Assembly: GCA_007859745.1 (NCBI GenBank)
Contig: SMLU01000001.1
Coordinates: forward strand, 1,178,001-1,242,000
Origin: Phycisphaerae bacterium RAS1
GTDB lineage: Bacteria; Planctomycetota; Phycisphaerae; UBA1845; Fen-1342
Direction of reading: 5' to 3'
DNA length: 64,000 bases
In this document: positions 49,872 to 58,527 of the stretch, piece after piece
How positions within the stretch are numbered: the first letter of the stretch is position 1
How the letters are laid out: every line of letters begins with the position of its first letter
The notes under the pieces: model-generated
Told to the model about the DNA's origin: nothing
Seen by the model: the letters and a program-made list of their open reading frames with translations, nothing else
Databases searched by the model: none
Translations under genes and position numbers: made by a program

Positions 49872-52004
49872 CTACTGGGTTCCACTGGCCGTCGGCGCGT
49901 CGGCGCCGGACGCCGCCGTCGGCTGCGGCGCGTCCGCATCCGATGCATCCGCGGTCGACGTCGGCTCGACGAAGAAGTAACCCATCATTTCCAGGTGCAG
50001 CGCCGAGCAGAACTCGGAGCAGTACCACGGATAGACGCCGGAATTCACCGCATCGAACTCAAGCGTCGCCGTCTCGCCCGGCTCCAGGCTCAGGTTCACG
50101 TTGTAACCCGGCAGCGAGAAGCCGTGCGTCGCGTCCTCGGTGCGCTCGATGTTGGTGATGCGCCAGACGACGTGATCGCCCTGCTTGATCTTCACGTGCT
50201 CAGGCGTGAAGTGGCTGCGGTTGGCGGTCATCAGGACCGTGACCTTGTTGCCGTCGCGGGTGATCTTCTCCTGCCCGGCTTTGGGCGCGGTTGCGTCGAC
50301 CGCCTGCTTGTGCGGATCCCAGCCGATTTCCGGGTAGACCGTCCAGGGCTTGAGCTTGTCGGCCTTGATCATCTGGGCGTAGTGCGGCTCGCCGACGCCC
50401 AGCGGCATGTCGTAGAGAATCTGCATCTTGTCGCCCGGCTGGCCGATGTCGACGAGCTGCAGGTTCTGCGGGAAGAGCGGACCGGGGTGCAGGAAGCGGT
50501 CGATCGACCACTTGTTCAGCGCGATGAGGTACTTGCCGTCCGGATTCGTGACGTCGCCCTCGGCCGAGCAGATGTGGCCGATGTTGTATTGCACCGGCAG
50601 CTTCTTCACGAGCGTCCAGGCCGGCTCCTTGTGACCGGCCTGGTACTGCCCGCCCATCGTCCAGCGCGCCACCGCGCTGTCCAGGAACAGCGACGTGTAG
50701 GCGTAGCCGTTGGCGTCAAACTGCGTATGCAGCGGCCCAAGGCCTAGTTCGACCTGCGCCTCCTTGCACGCCTCGTAATCCAGCACCGGCACGCCGAACT
50801 TGTCGGGCTTCCACTTCTTGTCGGCGATGGCCTGCTTGATCTTGGCGATGCTGTAGATCGACACGTGCGGATCGAGCTTGCCGCCGACGACAATGAACTC
50901 GCCCTTGGGCGCCACGTCCACGCCGTGCGGGCTCTTCGGCTCGGGCGTGAAGTAGAGCAGCCCTTCGTCGATGCTGGTCTGAAGCGAAATGATCGGGAAG
51001 TCCTTGACCTTTTCAACCTTGCCGGCCTTGAAGACCTCGGCGGCCTTCTTCCAGTTGATGATGTGCAGGTAGTCGTTGTCGTTCTGGCTGACGCCCGCTT
51101 CAAACGGCGGCTTGCCCTGCTCGACGCCGCCGGTGGCCATCTCGGTGTTGATCGAGTTGCCGAAGCACCAGCCGTCGCTGTCGAACTTGCCGCAATCGAA
51201 CAGGTCCTGCCAGTAAGGCGGCAGTTCCATCGCGAAGGACTGCGATTCATCGATGCGGCCCTTGGCGCGGTCGAACTTCCAGAAGGTCACGAAGCCGCGG
51301 TATTCCTTCTGATACTCCTCGATCGAGGCGTACTTCCAGCCTTTCGGCGTGCCGTACTGCCCGCCTTCGACCACGTATTCCGTGTTGGGCGTGACGAAGC
51401 ACCCGCCGTGATCGCTGATCGCGACCGGGTTCTTGCAGATCTGCTTGGTCTCGAAGTCGCGCAGGTCGATCACCGCCACGCGCGAGTTGGCCTTGTCGCC
51501 GATGAAAAGGAACTGCCCGTCGTAGTCGGCGTTGGTCTCGCTCAGGCCGGGGTGATGCGTGTCGGCCCAGCGGTTCTGAATCCCGTTGATGTCGCCGCCC
51601 TTGAGCACCGCCTCGCCCGTGCCGAAACCGTAGCCCTGCCACGGCTCGGGAGTAAAGACGGCGATCGTCTTCAAGAGGCGCATCGACGGGACGCCGATCA
51701 CAAAAACCTGTCCGCTGTGCCCGCCGGAGGCGAACATGACATAGTCGTCAAGCCGCCCGCTGGGCATGAAGGTCTTCAGGGCCGCGACCACATCATCAGG
51801 CGTGAGCTTGCGCTCCTTGATGACCTCGTCGGCCGCGCCCCCCACACCGGCGCCGCCGCCGGTCGCGGCGGGCTGCGCGGACGCCGCGGGTTTGGCGCCG
51901 CCGCCCTCATCCTCGTCGTCAATCTTCTTTTCGCACCCGACGACCGCCAACGTCGCGGCCAGTACGGTGGTGACGCCGGTCACAGCCAGTTTCCAATGCT
52001 TCAT
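49872..52004 (-). CDS. nosZ: Nitrous-oxide reductase, clade II type
   Basis: NosZ reduces N2O to N2 in the periplasm. The 710-residue precursor has a Sec signal with lipobox (LAVVGC, Cys24) and no twin-arginine motif, the mark of clade II enzymes. The seven-bladed propeller carries the CuZ histidine set beginning with DTHHPGLSETNADYDG, and the C-terminal cupredoxin domain has the CuA motif C662-S-E-F-C666-S-A-L-H670-L-E-M673. The last 30 residues are Ala/Asp-rich and of low complexity. AAAGGAG precedes the ATG at 52004. The start overlaps the Rrf2 stop by four bases, so regulator and enzyme share a transcript. Confidence 0.96.
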   Translation of the reverse strand: MKHWKLAVTGVTTVLAATLAVVGCEKKIDDEDEGGGAKPAASAQPAATGGGAGVGGAADEVIKERKLTPDDVVAALKTFMPSGRLDDYVMFASGGHSGQVFVIGVPSMRLLKTIAVFTPEPWQGYGFGTGEAVLKGGDINGIQNRWADTHHPGLSETNADYDGQFLFIGDKANSRVAVIDLRDFETKQICKNPVAISDHGGCFVTPNTEYVVEGGQYGTPKGWKYASIEEYQKEYRGFVTFWKFDRAKGRIDESQSFAMELPPYWQDLFDCGKFDSDGWCFGNSINTEMATGGVEQGKPPFEAGVSQNDNDYLHIINWKKAAEVFKAGKVEKVKDFPIISLQTSIDEGLLYFTPEPKSPHGVDVAPKGEFIVVGGKLDPHVSIYSIAKIKQAIADKKWKPDKFGVPVLDYEACKEAQVELGLGPLHTQFDANGYAYTSLFLDSAVARWTMGGQYQAGHKEPAWTLVKKLPVQYNIGHICSAEGDVTNPDGKYLIALNKWSIDRFLHPGPLFPQNLQLVDIGQPGDKMQILYDMPLGVGEPHYAQMIKADKLKPWTVYPEIGWDPHKQAVDATAPKAGQEKITRDGNKVTVLMTANRSHFTPEHVKIKQGDHVVWRITNIERTEDATHGFSLPGYNVNLSLEPGETATLEFDAVNSGVYPWYCSEFCSALHLEMMGYFFVEPTSTADASDADAPQPTAASGADAPTASGTQ

Positions 52005-52546
52005 TGCGAGTCTCCTTTCGATGTGGGTGGGAGCCTGAGGGGCTGGTCCGCGTCGGCGGACACGGCCGGATTGCTCGCCGACCTTGCCGTGTCGACGCGC
52101 AGGTTTTCGCGAACGGCGCGGGTGTTGCTTGCGCACGTTTGGTCAAAGTCGTTTGACTCTGCCAGCAGGTCCGCCAGTGTGCAGCCGCGGAAGGCTTCCT
52201 CAATCGTCGCCAGCGCCCGGTCGAGCCGGGAGTGCAACGGGCACAGACCGTCGGCGTGAGTCGGGTCATCCAGCGGGCAGCTTCGGATGCGGCGGATCGG
52301 ATCGGCGGCGGTGAAGATGTCGAGCAGGCCGATTTGAGGCGGCCGGCGCGCCAGCAGGAAGCCGCCGCCCGGCCCCGGCTGAGCCTTGACCAGGCCGGCC
52401 CTTCCAAGGGCCTGCATGACTTTTGCGAGGTACTTGGCGGGAATATCCGTCTCCCCGGCGATGTGGTGGACGCTCCAGGATTGCCCGGGATGCCCGGCGA
52501 GCCAGAGTGCGGCGCGTATCGCGTATTCAGCGGTCTTGGAGATCAT
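52001..52546 (-). CDS. Rrf2-family transcription regulator of the nos operon
   Basis: A 181-residue Rrf2 regulator. The winged helix-turn-helix is MISKTAEYAIRAALWLAGHP to AKYLAKVMQALGRAGLVKAQ, with PGGGFLLARRP after it. The cluster-binding loop has SCPLDDPTHADGLCPLHSRL and a further GCTLADLL, so three cysteines are available for an Fe-S cluster, as in NsrR and IscR. The C-terminal 50 residues are an unstructured extension. An NO-sensing, NsrR-like role is likely given that nosZ starts inside its stop codon, but the ligand is not proven. The ATG at 52546 is the family start. Confidence 0.88.
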   Translation of the reverse strand: MISKTAEYAIRAALWLAGHPGQSWSVHHIAGETDIPAKYLAKVMQALGRAGLVKAQPGPGGGFLLARRPPQIGLLDIFTAADPIRRIRSCPLDDPTHADGLCPLHSRLDRALATIEEAFRGCTLADLLAESNDFDQTCASNTRAVRENLRVDTARSASNPAVSADADQPLRLPPTSKGDSQ

Positions 52547-52560
52547 GGCGGCGCACTCGC

Positions 52561-52580
52561 GATATCGATATATTCGTATC
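52561..52580. promoter_or_regulatory. Possible Rrf2 operator
   Basis: GATATCGATATATTCGTATC is an AT-rich imperfect palindrome (14 of 20 bases symmetric) between the promoter and the rrf2 start. A dyad at this place would suit autoregulation. Confidence 0.35.
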
Positions 52581-52589
52581 CACATACAT

Positions 52590-52617
52590 ACCATAACGCG
52601 CCCTGTCTGGTTGTCAA
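52590..52617 (-). promoter_or_regulatory. Promoter of the rrf2-nosZ operon
   Basis: On the minus strand TTGACA (52617-52612) and TATGGT (52595-52590) have a 16-bp spacer, 44 bp before the rrf2 ATG. Confidence 0.65.
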
Positions 52618-52700
52618 GCCAAAACGAGTAATTTATCTGTAACTACTTCTGGCGGGTGGGCTTAGCTAGCGTAGTCAGTCACCCCGTTTGCATCTCGCTT

Positions 52701-52756
52701 GGGTGGGACGGGCGTCTCGCCCGTCGCGCGCGACGGGCGAGACGCCCGTCCCACCC
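52701..52756. repeat. Perfect 56-bp palindrome
   Basis: GGGTGGGACGGGCGTCTCGC plus CCGTCGCG is followed directly by its exact reverse complement, 28 bp per arm with no mismatch and no loop. It lies in the gene-free stretch between the argH end and the nos promoter (52618-52865), where I see nothing else. Confidence 0.92.
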
Positions 52757-52865
52757 ATAATGCACTATTGAGGCGTCGCCCAGCCGAAAGCGAACGGCGC
52801 CCGTCCACTCCCGCGAGGTCGCGGCCTTGACCCAGGTCATCCGAGATGGACGAGCGGTGAGTGGG

Positions 52866-54221
52866 CTACAGCGCGGCGTGCAGGACGGCGTGCTCAGCGG
52901 CGGCGGCGCGCTGCATTTGTCGCGCGATGGCCGCGACGTGATCGGACAGTTCGCCGCGAAGTTCCGAGAGCAATTCGGCGCCTACAAACTGCGGCTGCGG
53001 CGCGGCGGGATCCGGCGCAGGCTCGCGGAAGCTGCCCGCGGCAAACTCGTCGGCGACTTGCCGGTACGCGCGGCGGAAGGGCACGCCTGACCGCACGAGC
53101 CGCAGCGCCGCGTCCGTCGCGTAAAGCTCGGGCCGCATGCCGGCGGCCAGCTTTTCGCGGCAGATTTCGAACTCGGCGATGACGCGTGTCGCCGCGGCCA
53201 GAAGATCGGCGGCGTCCTGAGCCGCGAGAAATACCGGCGCCTTGGTGAGCTGAAGGTCGCGGTGATAGCTCGACGGCAGCTTGCCCGCGATCCACTCCAA
53301 CTCGACCACGCGGCCGCGCAGCCGGGCGGCCCGGCCGCGCATCAACTCCACCACGTCCGGGTTTCGCTTCTGAGGCATGAGCGACGAGCCGGTCGTGAAC
53401 GCCTCGGGCAACTTGAAAAAACCGAATTCCGCCGTCGTGAACAGCAGCAGGTCGCAACTGAGCTTCTCGACGGCGGCGGCCACGTCGGCGGCGAAGCGGG
53501 CGAAGTATTTCTCCAGCCGGCCGCGGCTGTTCTGCACGTCGATCGGGCTGCGCTGCACACGCGAGAACCCGAGCAGCGAGGCGCTGTACGCCCGGTCGAG
53601 ATGGAGCGGAACGCCGAAGCCCGCACCGCTGCCCAGCGGGCAAGCGTCGAGCCGGGCGAGCAGGTCGCGCCCGGCGGCGAGCTGTTCCAGCAGCGCCTCC
53701 ACCAGCGCGTGCAGCCATTGGCCGACGCTGGAGGGCATGGCCGGCTGCATATGCGTGTAGCCGGGCATGTCCACGCGGCCGTCGCGCTCGATGCGCTCGA
53801 GCGCGGCAATGGCCAGCTCGGCGGCGCCTTGCAGCAGATTGAGCGTTGCATGCCGCAGACATAGCCGCATGGCGGTCGCGACCTGGTCGTTGCGCGAGCG
53901 GCCGGTGTGAATCTTCTCACCGGCAGGACCGCAGCGGCGGGTCAGCTCGGCTTCGATGGTGGTGTGGCAGTCCTCCAATTCGGGTGGAATCGCGAACCGG
54001 CCCTGCGCCGCCTGCGCGTGAATCTCCCGCAGAACGGCCAGCAGCGCGGCGGTCTCTTCCGGCGTCAGCAGGCCGGCCTTCAACAGAGTTCGCGCATGCG
54101 CGGCGGAGCCGGCGCAATCGTGCTCGACCAGGTGCAGATCCCAGATGGGGTCGTCGCCCACCGTAAACCGATGAATCAACTCATCGAGCGGGCGGCCCTT
54201 GTCCCATAGTCGCTCGGCCAT
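52866..54221 (-). CDS. argH: Argininosuccinate lyase
   Basis: The last enzyme of arginine synthesis, cutting argininosuccinate to arginine and fumarate. The family signature GSSLMPQKRNPD is complete, and HTGRSRNDQVATAMRLCLR, GYTHMQPAMPSSVGQWL and the SYHRDLQLTKAP stretch are present. With the ATG at 54221 (AERLWDKGRPLDELIHRFTV) the protein has 451 residues, the usual length; a start at 54293 would add 24 atypical residues. It overlaps the M20 deacylase 3' end by 41 bases and is the last gene of the arg operon. The C-terminus is extended by a low-complexity Ala/Pro stretch and a final helix. Confidence 0.95.
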   Translation of the reverse strand: MAERLWDKGRPLDELIHRFTVGDDPIWDLHLVEHDCAGSAAHARTLLKAGLLTPEETAALLAVLREIHAQAAQGRFAIPPELEDCHTTIEAELTRRCGPAGEKIHTGRSRNDQVATAMRLCLRHATLNLLQGAAELAIAALERIERDGRVDMPGYTHMQPAMPSSVGQWLHALVEALLEQLAAGRDLLARLDACPLGSGAGFGVPLHLDRAYSASLLGFSRVQRSPIDVQNSRGRLEKYFARFAADVAAAVEKLSCDLLLFTTAEFGFFKLPEAFTTGSSLMPQKRNPDVVELMRGRAARLRGRVVELEWIAGKLPSSYHRDLQLTKAPVFLAAQDAADLLAAATRVIAEFEICREKLAAGMRPELYATDAALRLVRSGVPFRRAYRQVADEFAAGSFREPAPDPAAPQPQFVGAELLSELRGELSDHVAAIARQMQRAAAAEHAVLHAAL

Positions 54222-55335
54222 GGTCTGCTCCCGATCCGTGCCGGCCTTCTTCAGCGGCACATTCTTGGAAGTAGGCGCGGCAGATGCGCTCATAGGCGAC
54301 CGCGCCCGCCATTAGTTCATCGATCGTAATGTACTCGTCCGGCGTATGCGACCGGGCGGATAGTCCCGGGCCGATCTTCACGGATGGAATGCCCTGCAGC
54401 GTCACCATGTCGCTCATCGTCGCGCTGCCTCGCGGCTCGCGCTCCGGAAAGACGAGCCGTATCGCGCGCACAATTGCGGCGCCGGGTTCCGTATGCACGG
54501 GCGCCATGCGGTCACTGTGAACCTGCACTTCGCAGGCCAGGTGACTGCGAAGCTGCTCCACTATCTCCTGGTGCGGCTGCTCGGGCGTGGTCCGCACGTC
54601 CACCCAGAATTCGCAGGCGTCGGGAATGACGTTTGTTGCGACGCCGCCCGCGATCTTCGTCACGTGCGCATGGCAGGCGCCGAGCATCGCATGCGGCGGG
54701 CCCCAGTCGAAGCTGCGCAACTGTGCCACCGCCTGCAATGCGTTGATGATCGCATTGTCGCCCGTGTTGGCGGGAGTATTGGCCGGGTGGCTGGTGCGCC
54801 CGCGCGCCGTGCAGCGGAGGATAAGCAGGCCGCGCTGCGCGATCATTGGAATGAGATCGGTGGGTTCACCGACCAATGCGGCGTCAATGGGCAGCAGGGC
54901 CGGAAGCGTTTCGCGCAGGCCGCGCCCGGTCGTTTCCTCCTCGGTTGTAAGCGCCAGGATCACGGTCCCCTCACATGCTATGCCCCGCGACTGGCTTTCG
55001 CGGAGCGCGAGCACGGCCTCGATCATCGCACAGACGCTGGCCTTGGCGTCGTTGGCTCCGAGCGCGGTGATGCGGCGGTTCTCCCACCGCGGCGTCCAAG
55101 GATCGGAGGTCCATCCTGCCGCCGGCGGGACCGTGTCGAGGTGAGAGTTGACCAGCAGCCGCGGACGCGGAGCGTCGCCTATCTCGCATACGACATTGTC
55201 GCCAAGGCGACGCACCGCGATCCCCGCAGCCGCAAGCTCGCTCTGAATCGCGTCGGCGACAGCCGCCTCCTGCCCCGACAGGCACTTGATGGATGTCAGG
55301 CGAAGCAGTCGCTCAATGAGTCGTCTGTTGTCCAT
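54181..55335 (-). CDS. M20 deacylase, probably N-acetylcitrulline (or acylornithine) deacetylase
   Basis: A 384-residue zinc aminoacylase of the ArgE/DapE/LysK group. Metal ligands sit in NSHLDTVPP, GANDAKASVCAM, TTEEETTGRG (catalytic Glu pair), VGEPTDLIPM and the C-terminal SARSHTPDEY. In an operon with an acylornithine-type carbamoyltransferase the substrate is most likely N-acetyl- (or N-succinyl-) citrulline, which gives citrulline for ArgG. Classical ArgE activity on acetylornithine is the alternative. The ATG at 55335 overlaps the argB stop by one base. The last 25 residues (EEGRHGSGADHGRATMGQG) are unstructured and overlap argH. Confidence 0.88.
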   Translation of the reverse strand: MDNRRLIERLLRLTSIKCLSGQEAAVADAIQSELAAAGIAVRRLGDNVVCEIGDAPRPRLLVNSHLDTVPPAAGWTSDPWTPRWENRRITALGANDAKASVCAMIEAVLALRESQSRGIACEGTVILALTTEEETTGRGLRETLPALLPIDAALVGEPTDLIPMIAQRGLLILRCTARGRTSHPANTPANTGDNAIINALQAVAQLRSFDWGPPHAMLGACHAHVTKIAGGVATNVIPDACEFWVDVRTTPEQPHQEIVEQLRSHLACEVQVHSDRMAPVHTEPGAAIVRAIRLVFPEREPRGSATMSDMVTLQGIPSVKIGPGLSARSHTPDEYITIDELMAGAVAYERICRAYFQECAAEEGRHGSGADHGRATMGQGPPAR

Positions 55336-56288
55336 TACGGATTGGCCGCCGGCTTCTTGTCTCGATCGGCGACGACGAGCGTCCCGCAGCCCTCGTTGGT
55401 GAACAGCTCGGCCAGCACGCTGTCCTGCGCCAGGCCATTGACAATATGGACGCGCGGCACACCGCCCTTAAGCGCGTCCACGCACGCGGCGATCTTCGGA
55501 AGCATACCGCCGCTGATCGAGCCGCGCTTGGTCAGGGCTTCGAGATCGTCAAGGTCAAGGTGAGTTTGAAGCGTGGTGCTGTTGCTGACATCCAGCATGA
55601 CGCCATCGACGGTCGTCAGGAGAATGTACTTGACCGCAGCAAGGTCAATAGCGAGGCGTGCAGCGACAGTATCCGCGTTGACGTTATACACTTGCCCGGC
55701 CGCGTCTGACGCCAGGCAGGCCACGACCGGAATAAACCGCCGCGCAGCAAGATGCTCGATTAGTTCAAGCCGCGCCCCAACAATGTTCCCGACGAAGCCA
55801 AAATCGACGTCCTGCCGCACTCCGCTGCTGGGATCGGTGACAGGGCGCACCGGGCGCCGCTCGACGGCGATCAGGCCGGCGTCGACGCCCGTCAGGCCAA
55901 CCGCGGGTATGTCAAATCGCCGAAATGCGGCGACCAGGTTGGTGTTGATCGTTCCGGCAAAGACCATCTTGGCCAGGTCGAGCGTCTCCGCATCTGTGAT
56001 TCGCCTTCCCGCGACGAAAGTCGGCGTCAGACCCATTCGCTCGGACAGCGCATTGAGCTGCTCCCCGCCGCCGTGCACAACGATCAGCTTGATTCCAAGC
56101 GAGGCCAGCAGAGACAGTTGCTCGACGACATTGTCCAGGCCTGGCCCCGGTTCGCACAGGCGGCCGCCGAGCTTGACGACGAACACGCGGCCTTCGAACG
56201 CGCGGATGTAGGGAATCGCCGTGCGAAGGGCGCTCATGTTGGCGTGTGCGTACATTGTGAGTGCCTCGGCAATGTCACTTGTTTGCAT
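55335..56288 (-). CDS. argB: Acetylglutamate kinase
   Basis: The second step of arginine synthesis, phosphorylating N-acetylglutamate. The 317-residue amino-acid kinase has FVVKLGGRLCEPG, VVHGGGEQLNALSERMG, the GRRITDAETL block, NVNADTVAARLAIDLAA and GGMLPKIAACVDAL. The N-terminal helix is extended (about 30 residues before the kinase core), which resembles the helix of arginine-feedback-sensitive kinases, so inhibition by arginine is possible. It overlaps the carbamoyltransferase stop by 14 bases. If the pathway is succinylated, this would be a variant kinase, but the core gives no hint of that. Confidence 0.93.
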   Translation of the reverse strand: MQTSDIAEALTMYAHANMSALRTAIPYIRAFEGRVFVVKLGGRLCEPGPGLDNVVEQLSLLASLGIKLIVVHGGGEQLNALSERMGLTPTFVAGRRITDAETLDLAKMVFAGTINTNLVAAFRRFDIPAVGLTGVDAGLIAVERRPVRPVTDPSSGVRQDVDFGFVGNIVGARLELIEHLAARRFIPVVACLASDAAGQVYNVNADTVAARLAIDLAAVKYILLTTVDGVMLDVSNSTTLQTHLDLDDLEALTKRGSISGGMLPKIAACVDALKGGVPRVHIVNGLAQDSVLAELFTNEGCGTLVVADRDKKPAANP

Positions 56289-57288
56289 GTCGCAACAGAT
56301 CGATCAGGATCGCCGCCTGGATCCACATCCGGTTCTCAGCCTGATCCACGACGGCGCAGCGGCGGTCGTCCAATGCTGCATCCGTGATGACGACATTGCG
56401 CCGCACAGGCAAACAGTGCATAAGAATGCTCTGCTCGCGCCGCAAGTGCCGCGTGTCTACCATCCAATGAGCATGCTGTCGGAAGCTCTCGTGCTGTGCC
56501 TCGATATTGCCATAGAACTGCGGGCTGCCCCAGCTCTTGACATAGACCACGTCGGCCGAGGCGCACGCCTCATCCTGATCGTGCGTAATGCGCAACACCG
56601 TGCCTCGCGCCGCACACCAGCTTCGCGCCTTGTCCACAACGTGCGCGTGCAGTTCATAGCCGGGCGGATGCGCGATGGTCAGGTTGCAGCCGGCCGCCGC
56701 GGCCGCCAGCGCGGCCGAGTTCGGGACGGCCATCGGCGTCGGCTTGGCTTGCGGCGCCCACGTCAGCGTGAAGTTCCGCCCCGCAGCGCCGCTGAATCGT
56801 TCGTCCACGGTCATCCAGTCGGCCAGTCCCTGACAGGGATGCTCCATCGCGGATTCCAGACTGACCATTGGAACTGTGCAGTAGCGCGCGAAACTCCGAA
56901 TGAGCGCATCGGCCTGATCCTCCTCGGCGTCCTTCAGCCCGCCAAACGTGCGCACACCGAGAACATCGAAATAGCGGCTGAGCACCGGAGCAGCTTCCTT
57001 GACGTGCTCAGCCTTGTCGGCGTCCATGACGACGCCTTCCCGATGCTCCAGGTTCCAGGTGTCGCCGCCGACGTTCATCGTGATCGCACTGCCGCCGAAT
57101 CGCATCATCGCGGCTTCGAAAGACGCCCGCGTGCGCAGGGACGGGTTGAAGAAGACCATGCTCAGAATCTTGCCGCGCAGAATGCTCGCCTCCTCGCGGG
57201 CCTTGCCGGCTTTCAGGGCCCGCGCCAGTCGCACAATGGCTGCCAGCGACGTCGGGTCCGAGTCGAGCATGCTGATGAAGTGGCGCAT
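56275..57288 (-). CDS. argF': N-acyl-L-ornithine carbamoyltransferase
   Basis: This enzyme carbamoylates acetylornithine (or succinylornithine) instead of ornithine. It differs from ordinary OTCase: the phosphate loop reads VFFNPSLRTRASFE instead of FxKxSTRTR, and the other blocks are HPCQGLADWM, YVKSWGSPQFYGN and MHCLPVRRNVVITDAALDD. All of these fit the Xanthomonas acetylornithine and Bacteroides succinylornithine enzymes. I use the ATG at 57288 (MRHFISMLDSD), preceded by AGGA; an upstream GTG at 57336 overlaps argD. The result is a 337-residue protein. The lysine and leucine/proline loop that separates acetyl from succinyl forms cannot be resolved by eye. Confidence 0.9.
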   Translation of the reverse strand: MRHFISMLDSDPTSLAAIVRLARALKAGKAREEASILRGKILSMVFFNPSLRTRASFEAAMMRFGGSAITMNVGGDTWNLEHREGVVMDADKAEHVKEAAPVLSRYFDVLGVRTFGGLKDAEEDQADALIRSFARYCTVPMVSLESAMEHPCQGLADWMTVDERFSGAAGRNFTLTWAPQAKPTPMAVPNSAALAAAAAGCNLTIAHPPGYELHAHVVDKARSWCAARGTVLRITHDQDEACASADVVYVKSWGSPQFYGNIEAQHESFRQHAHWMVDTRHLRREQSILMHCLPVRRNVVITDAALDDRRCAVVDQAENRMWIQAAILIDLLRHANK

Positions 57289-57320
57289 CGTCCTGGGCAC
57301 TCCATGCCTCGGTACTAGAA

Positions 57321-58502
57321 TCACTGAATCGCGCACAGTGCATTCCGCAACAGCAGAACCGCCTCCGGCGGCGTATTGATCGGCGGCATGAGCCGCAAGA
57401 CGTTCGAATCGGCGCTGGTGCCCGTGACAAATCCCGCATCGAGCAGCTTCTGCTGCACCGCCTTCGCCGGGCCGCGCGTCCGCAGGCCGATCAGGCAGCC
57501 GCGGCCGAGCACACGCTCGACCGGTCCGACGACAAGCTCCTGGTGCATGGCGTCGCCCAGACGTGCCGCGTGCTCACAGAGTGAGTCGCGCTCAATCGTG
57601 TCGAGCACCGCGAGCAATGCGGCGCACACCACCGGACCGCCGCCGAAGGTCGATCCCAGGTCGCCGGCTTTCACGCGCGACGCGACGCGCTCATTCATCA
57701 ATACCGCGCCGATCGGCATCCCATTGGCCAGGCCCTTCGCCGAAGTGGACATGTCCGGCGCCACGTTGAATGCCCCCGCGACGTACGGCCGGCCGAGGCG
57801 GCCGGCGCCGGTCTGAATTTCGTCATAGATCAGGTACGTCCCGGTCTGGTTCGAGCGGCGCCGCAGGGCCTGAAGAAACTCGGCGGACAACTCGACAATG
57901 CCGGCGATGCTGAGAATCGGCTCGACAATAATCGCCGCAATGCCCGCATCCAGCTTGTCAACGTCATTCAGTTGATTCGGCCGCAGCCGCACGCTGTCAA
58001 CCAGCAGATCGGAAAACGGCGCGCGCAGCTTCTCCTCTGTGGTGGCCGAAAGGGCGAGCAGCGTGCGGCCATGCCAGCCGCCCTCCAGCACGGCGATGCG
58101 CTTTCGGCCTGTCTGCTGGATCGCCAGCTTGAGCGCGTTCTCATTGGCTTCGGCGCCGCTGTTGCAGAAGAAGACCGAATTCAGATCGGCGCCCGCGAAG
58201 CGACACAGCCGCTCGGCCGCACGCGCGCGAATCTCCAGCGGGACGACATTGGAATAGAACGTCAGCTTCGCCATCTGTTCCGTGACGGCGCGCGTCACGC
58301 CGGCATGCGAATGCCCGAGCAGCGCCACAGCGTGGCCGCCATAAAAATCCCAGTATTCGCGCCCATCGCGCGTCAGCAGCGTTGCACCGTTGCCCGACAC
58401 GGGCTCAATGGGAAATTGTGCGTACGTATCGACCAGGGCCGGCCTGGCGGCCCGTTGGGCGGACGGATTGCTGAGCACTTGCTGCATTTCGTGATTCATC
58501 AT
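57321..58502 (-). CDS. argD: Acetylornithine aminotransferase
   Basis: A PLP enzyme (class III) that makes N-acetylornithine from the semialdehyde. The 393-residue protein shows FCNSGAEANENALKLAIQ, GGWHGRTLLALSAT, LIYDEIQTGAGRLGRPYVAG and TSAKGLANGMPIGAVL with the PLP lysine, then GSTFGGGPVVCAA. Two adjacent ATG codons at 58502 and 58499 lie within a heptamer array (H7). The initial residues MMNHEMQQ are encoded by that array. The distance to argC is negative: the argC coding region ends at 58528, 26 bp before. The enzyme may also serve in lysine synthesis, as in other bacteria. Confidence 0.93.
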   Translation of the reverse strand: MMNHEMQQVLSNPSAQRAARPALVDTYAQFPIEPVSGNGATLLTRDGREYWDFYGGHAVALLGHSHAGVTRAVTEQMAKLTFYSNVVPLEIRARAAERLCRFAGADLNSVFFCNSGAEANENALKLAIQQTGRKRIAVLEGGWHGRTLLALSATTEEKLRAPFSDLLVDSVRLRPNQLNDVDKLDAGIAAIIVEPILSIAGIVELSAEFLQALRRRSNQTGTYLIYDEIQTGAGRLGRPYVAGAFNVAPDMSTSAKGLANGMPIGAVLMNERVASRVKAGDLGSTFGGGPVVCAALLAVLDTIERDSLCEHAARLGDAMHQELVVGPVERVLGRGCLIGLRTRGPAKAVQQKLLDAGFVTGTSADSNVLRLMPPINTPPEAVLLLRNALCAIQ

Positions 58503-58515
58503 TCGTTGTTCATTG
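58488..58515. repeat. Heptamer array H7 at the argC-argD junction
   Basis: TTCGTGA, TTCATCA, TTCGTTG and TTCATTG follow in phase from 58488. Each starts with TTC; the other four bases vary. The argD start codons lie inside it. Confidence 0.75.
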
Positions 58516-58527
58516 GTCGGCGGCCGG

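Noticed and set aside
47676-50747. Plus-strand open frame of 1023 codons opposite nosDF and nosZ
   Set aside because: It mirrors the high-GC third-position pattern of the real genes on the other strand, is rich in Val, Arg, His and Asp, and shows no family motif.
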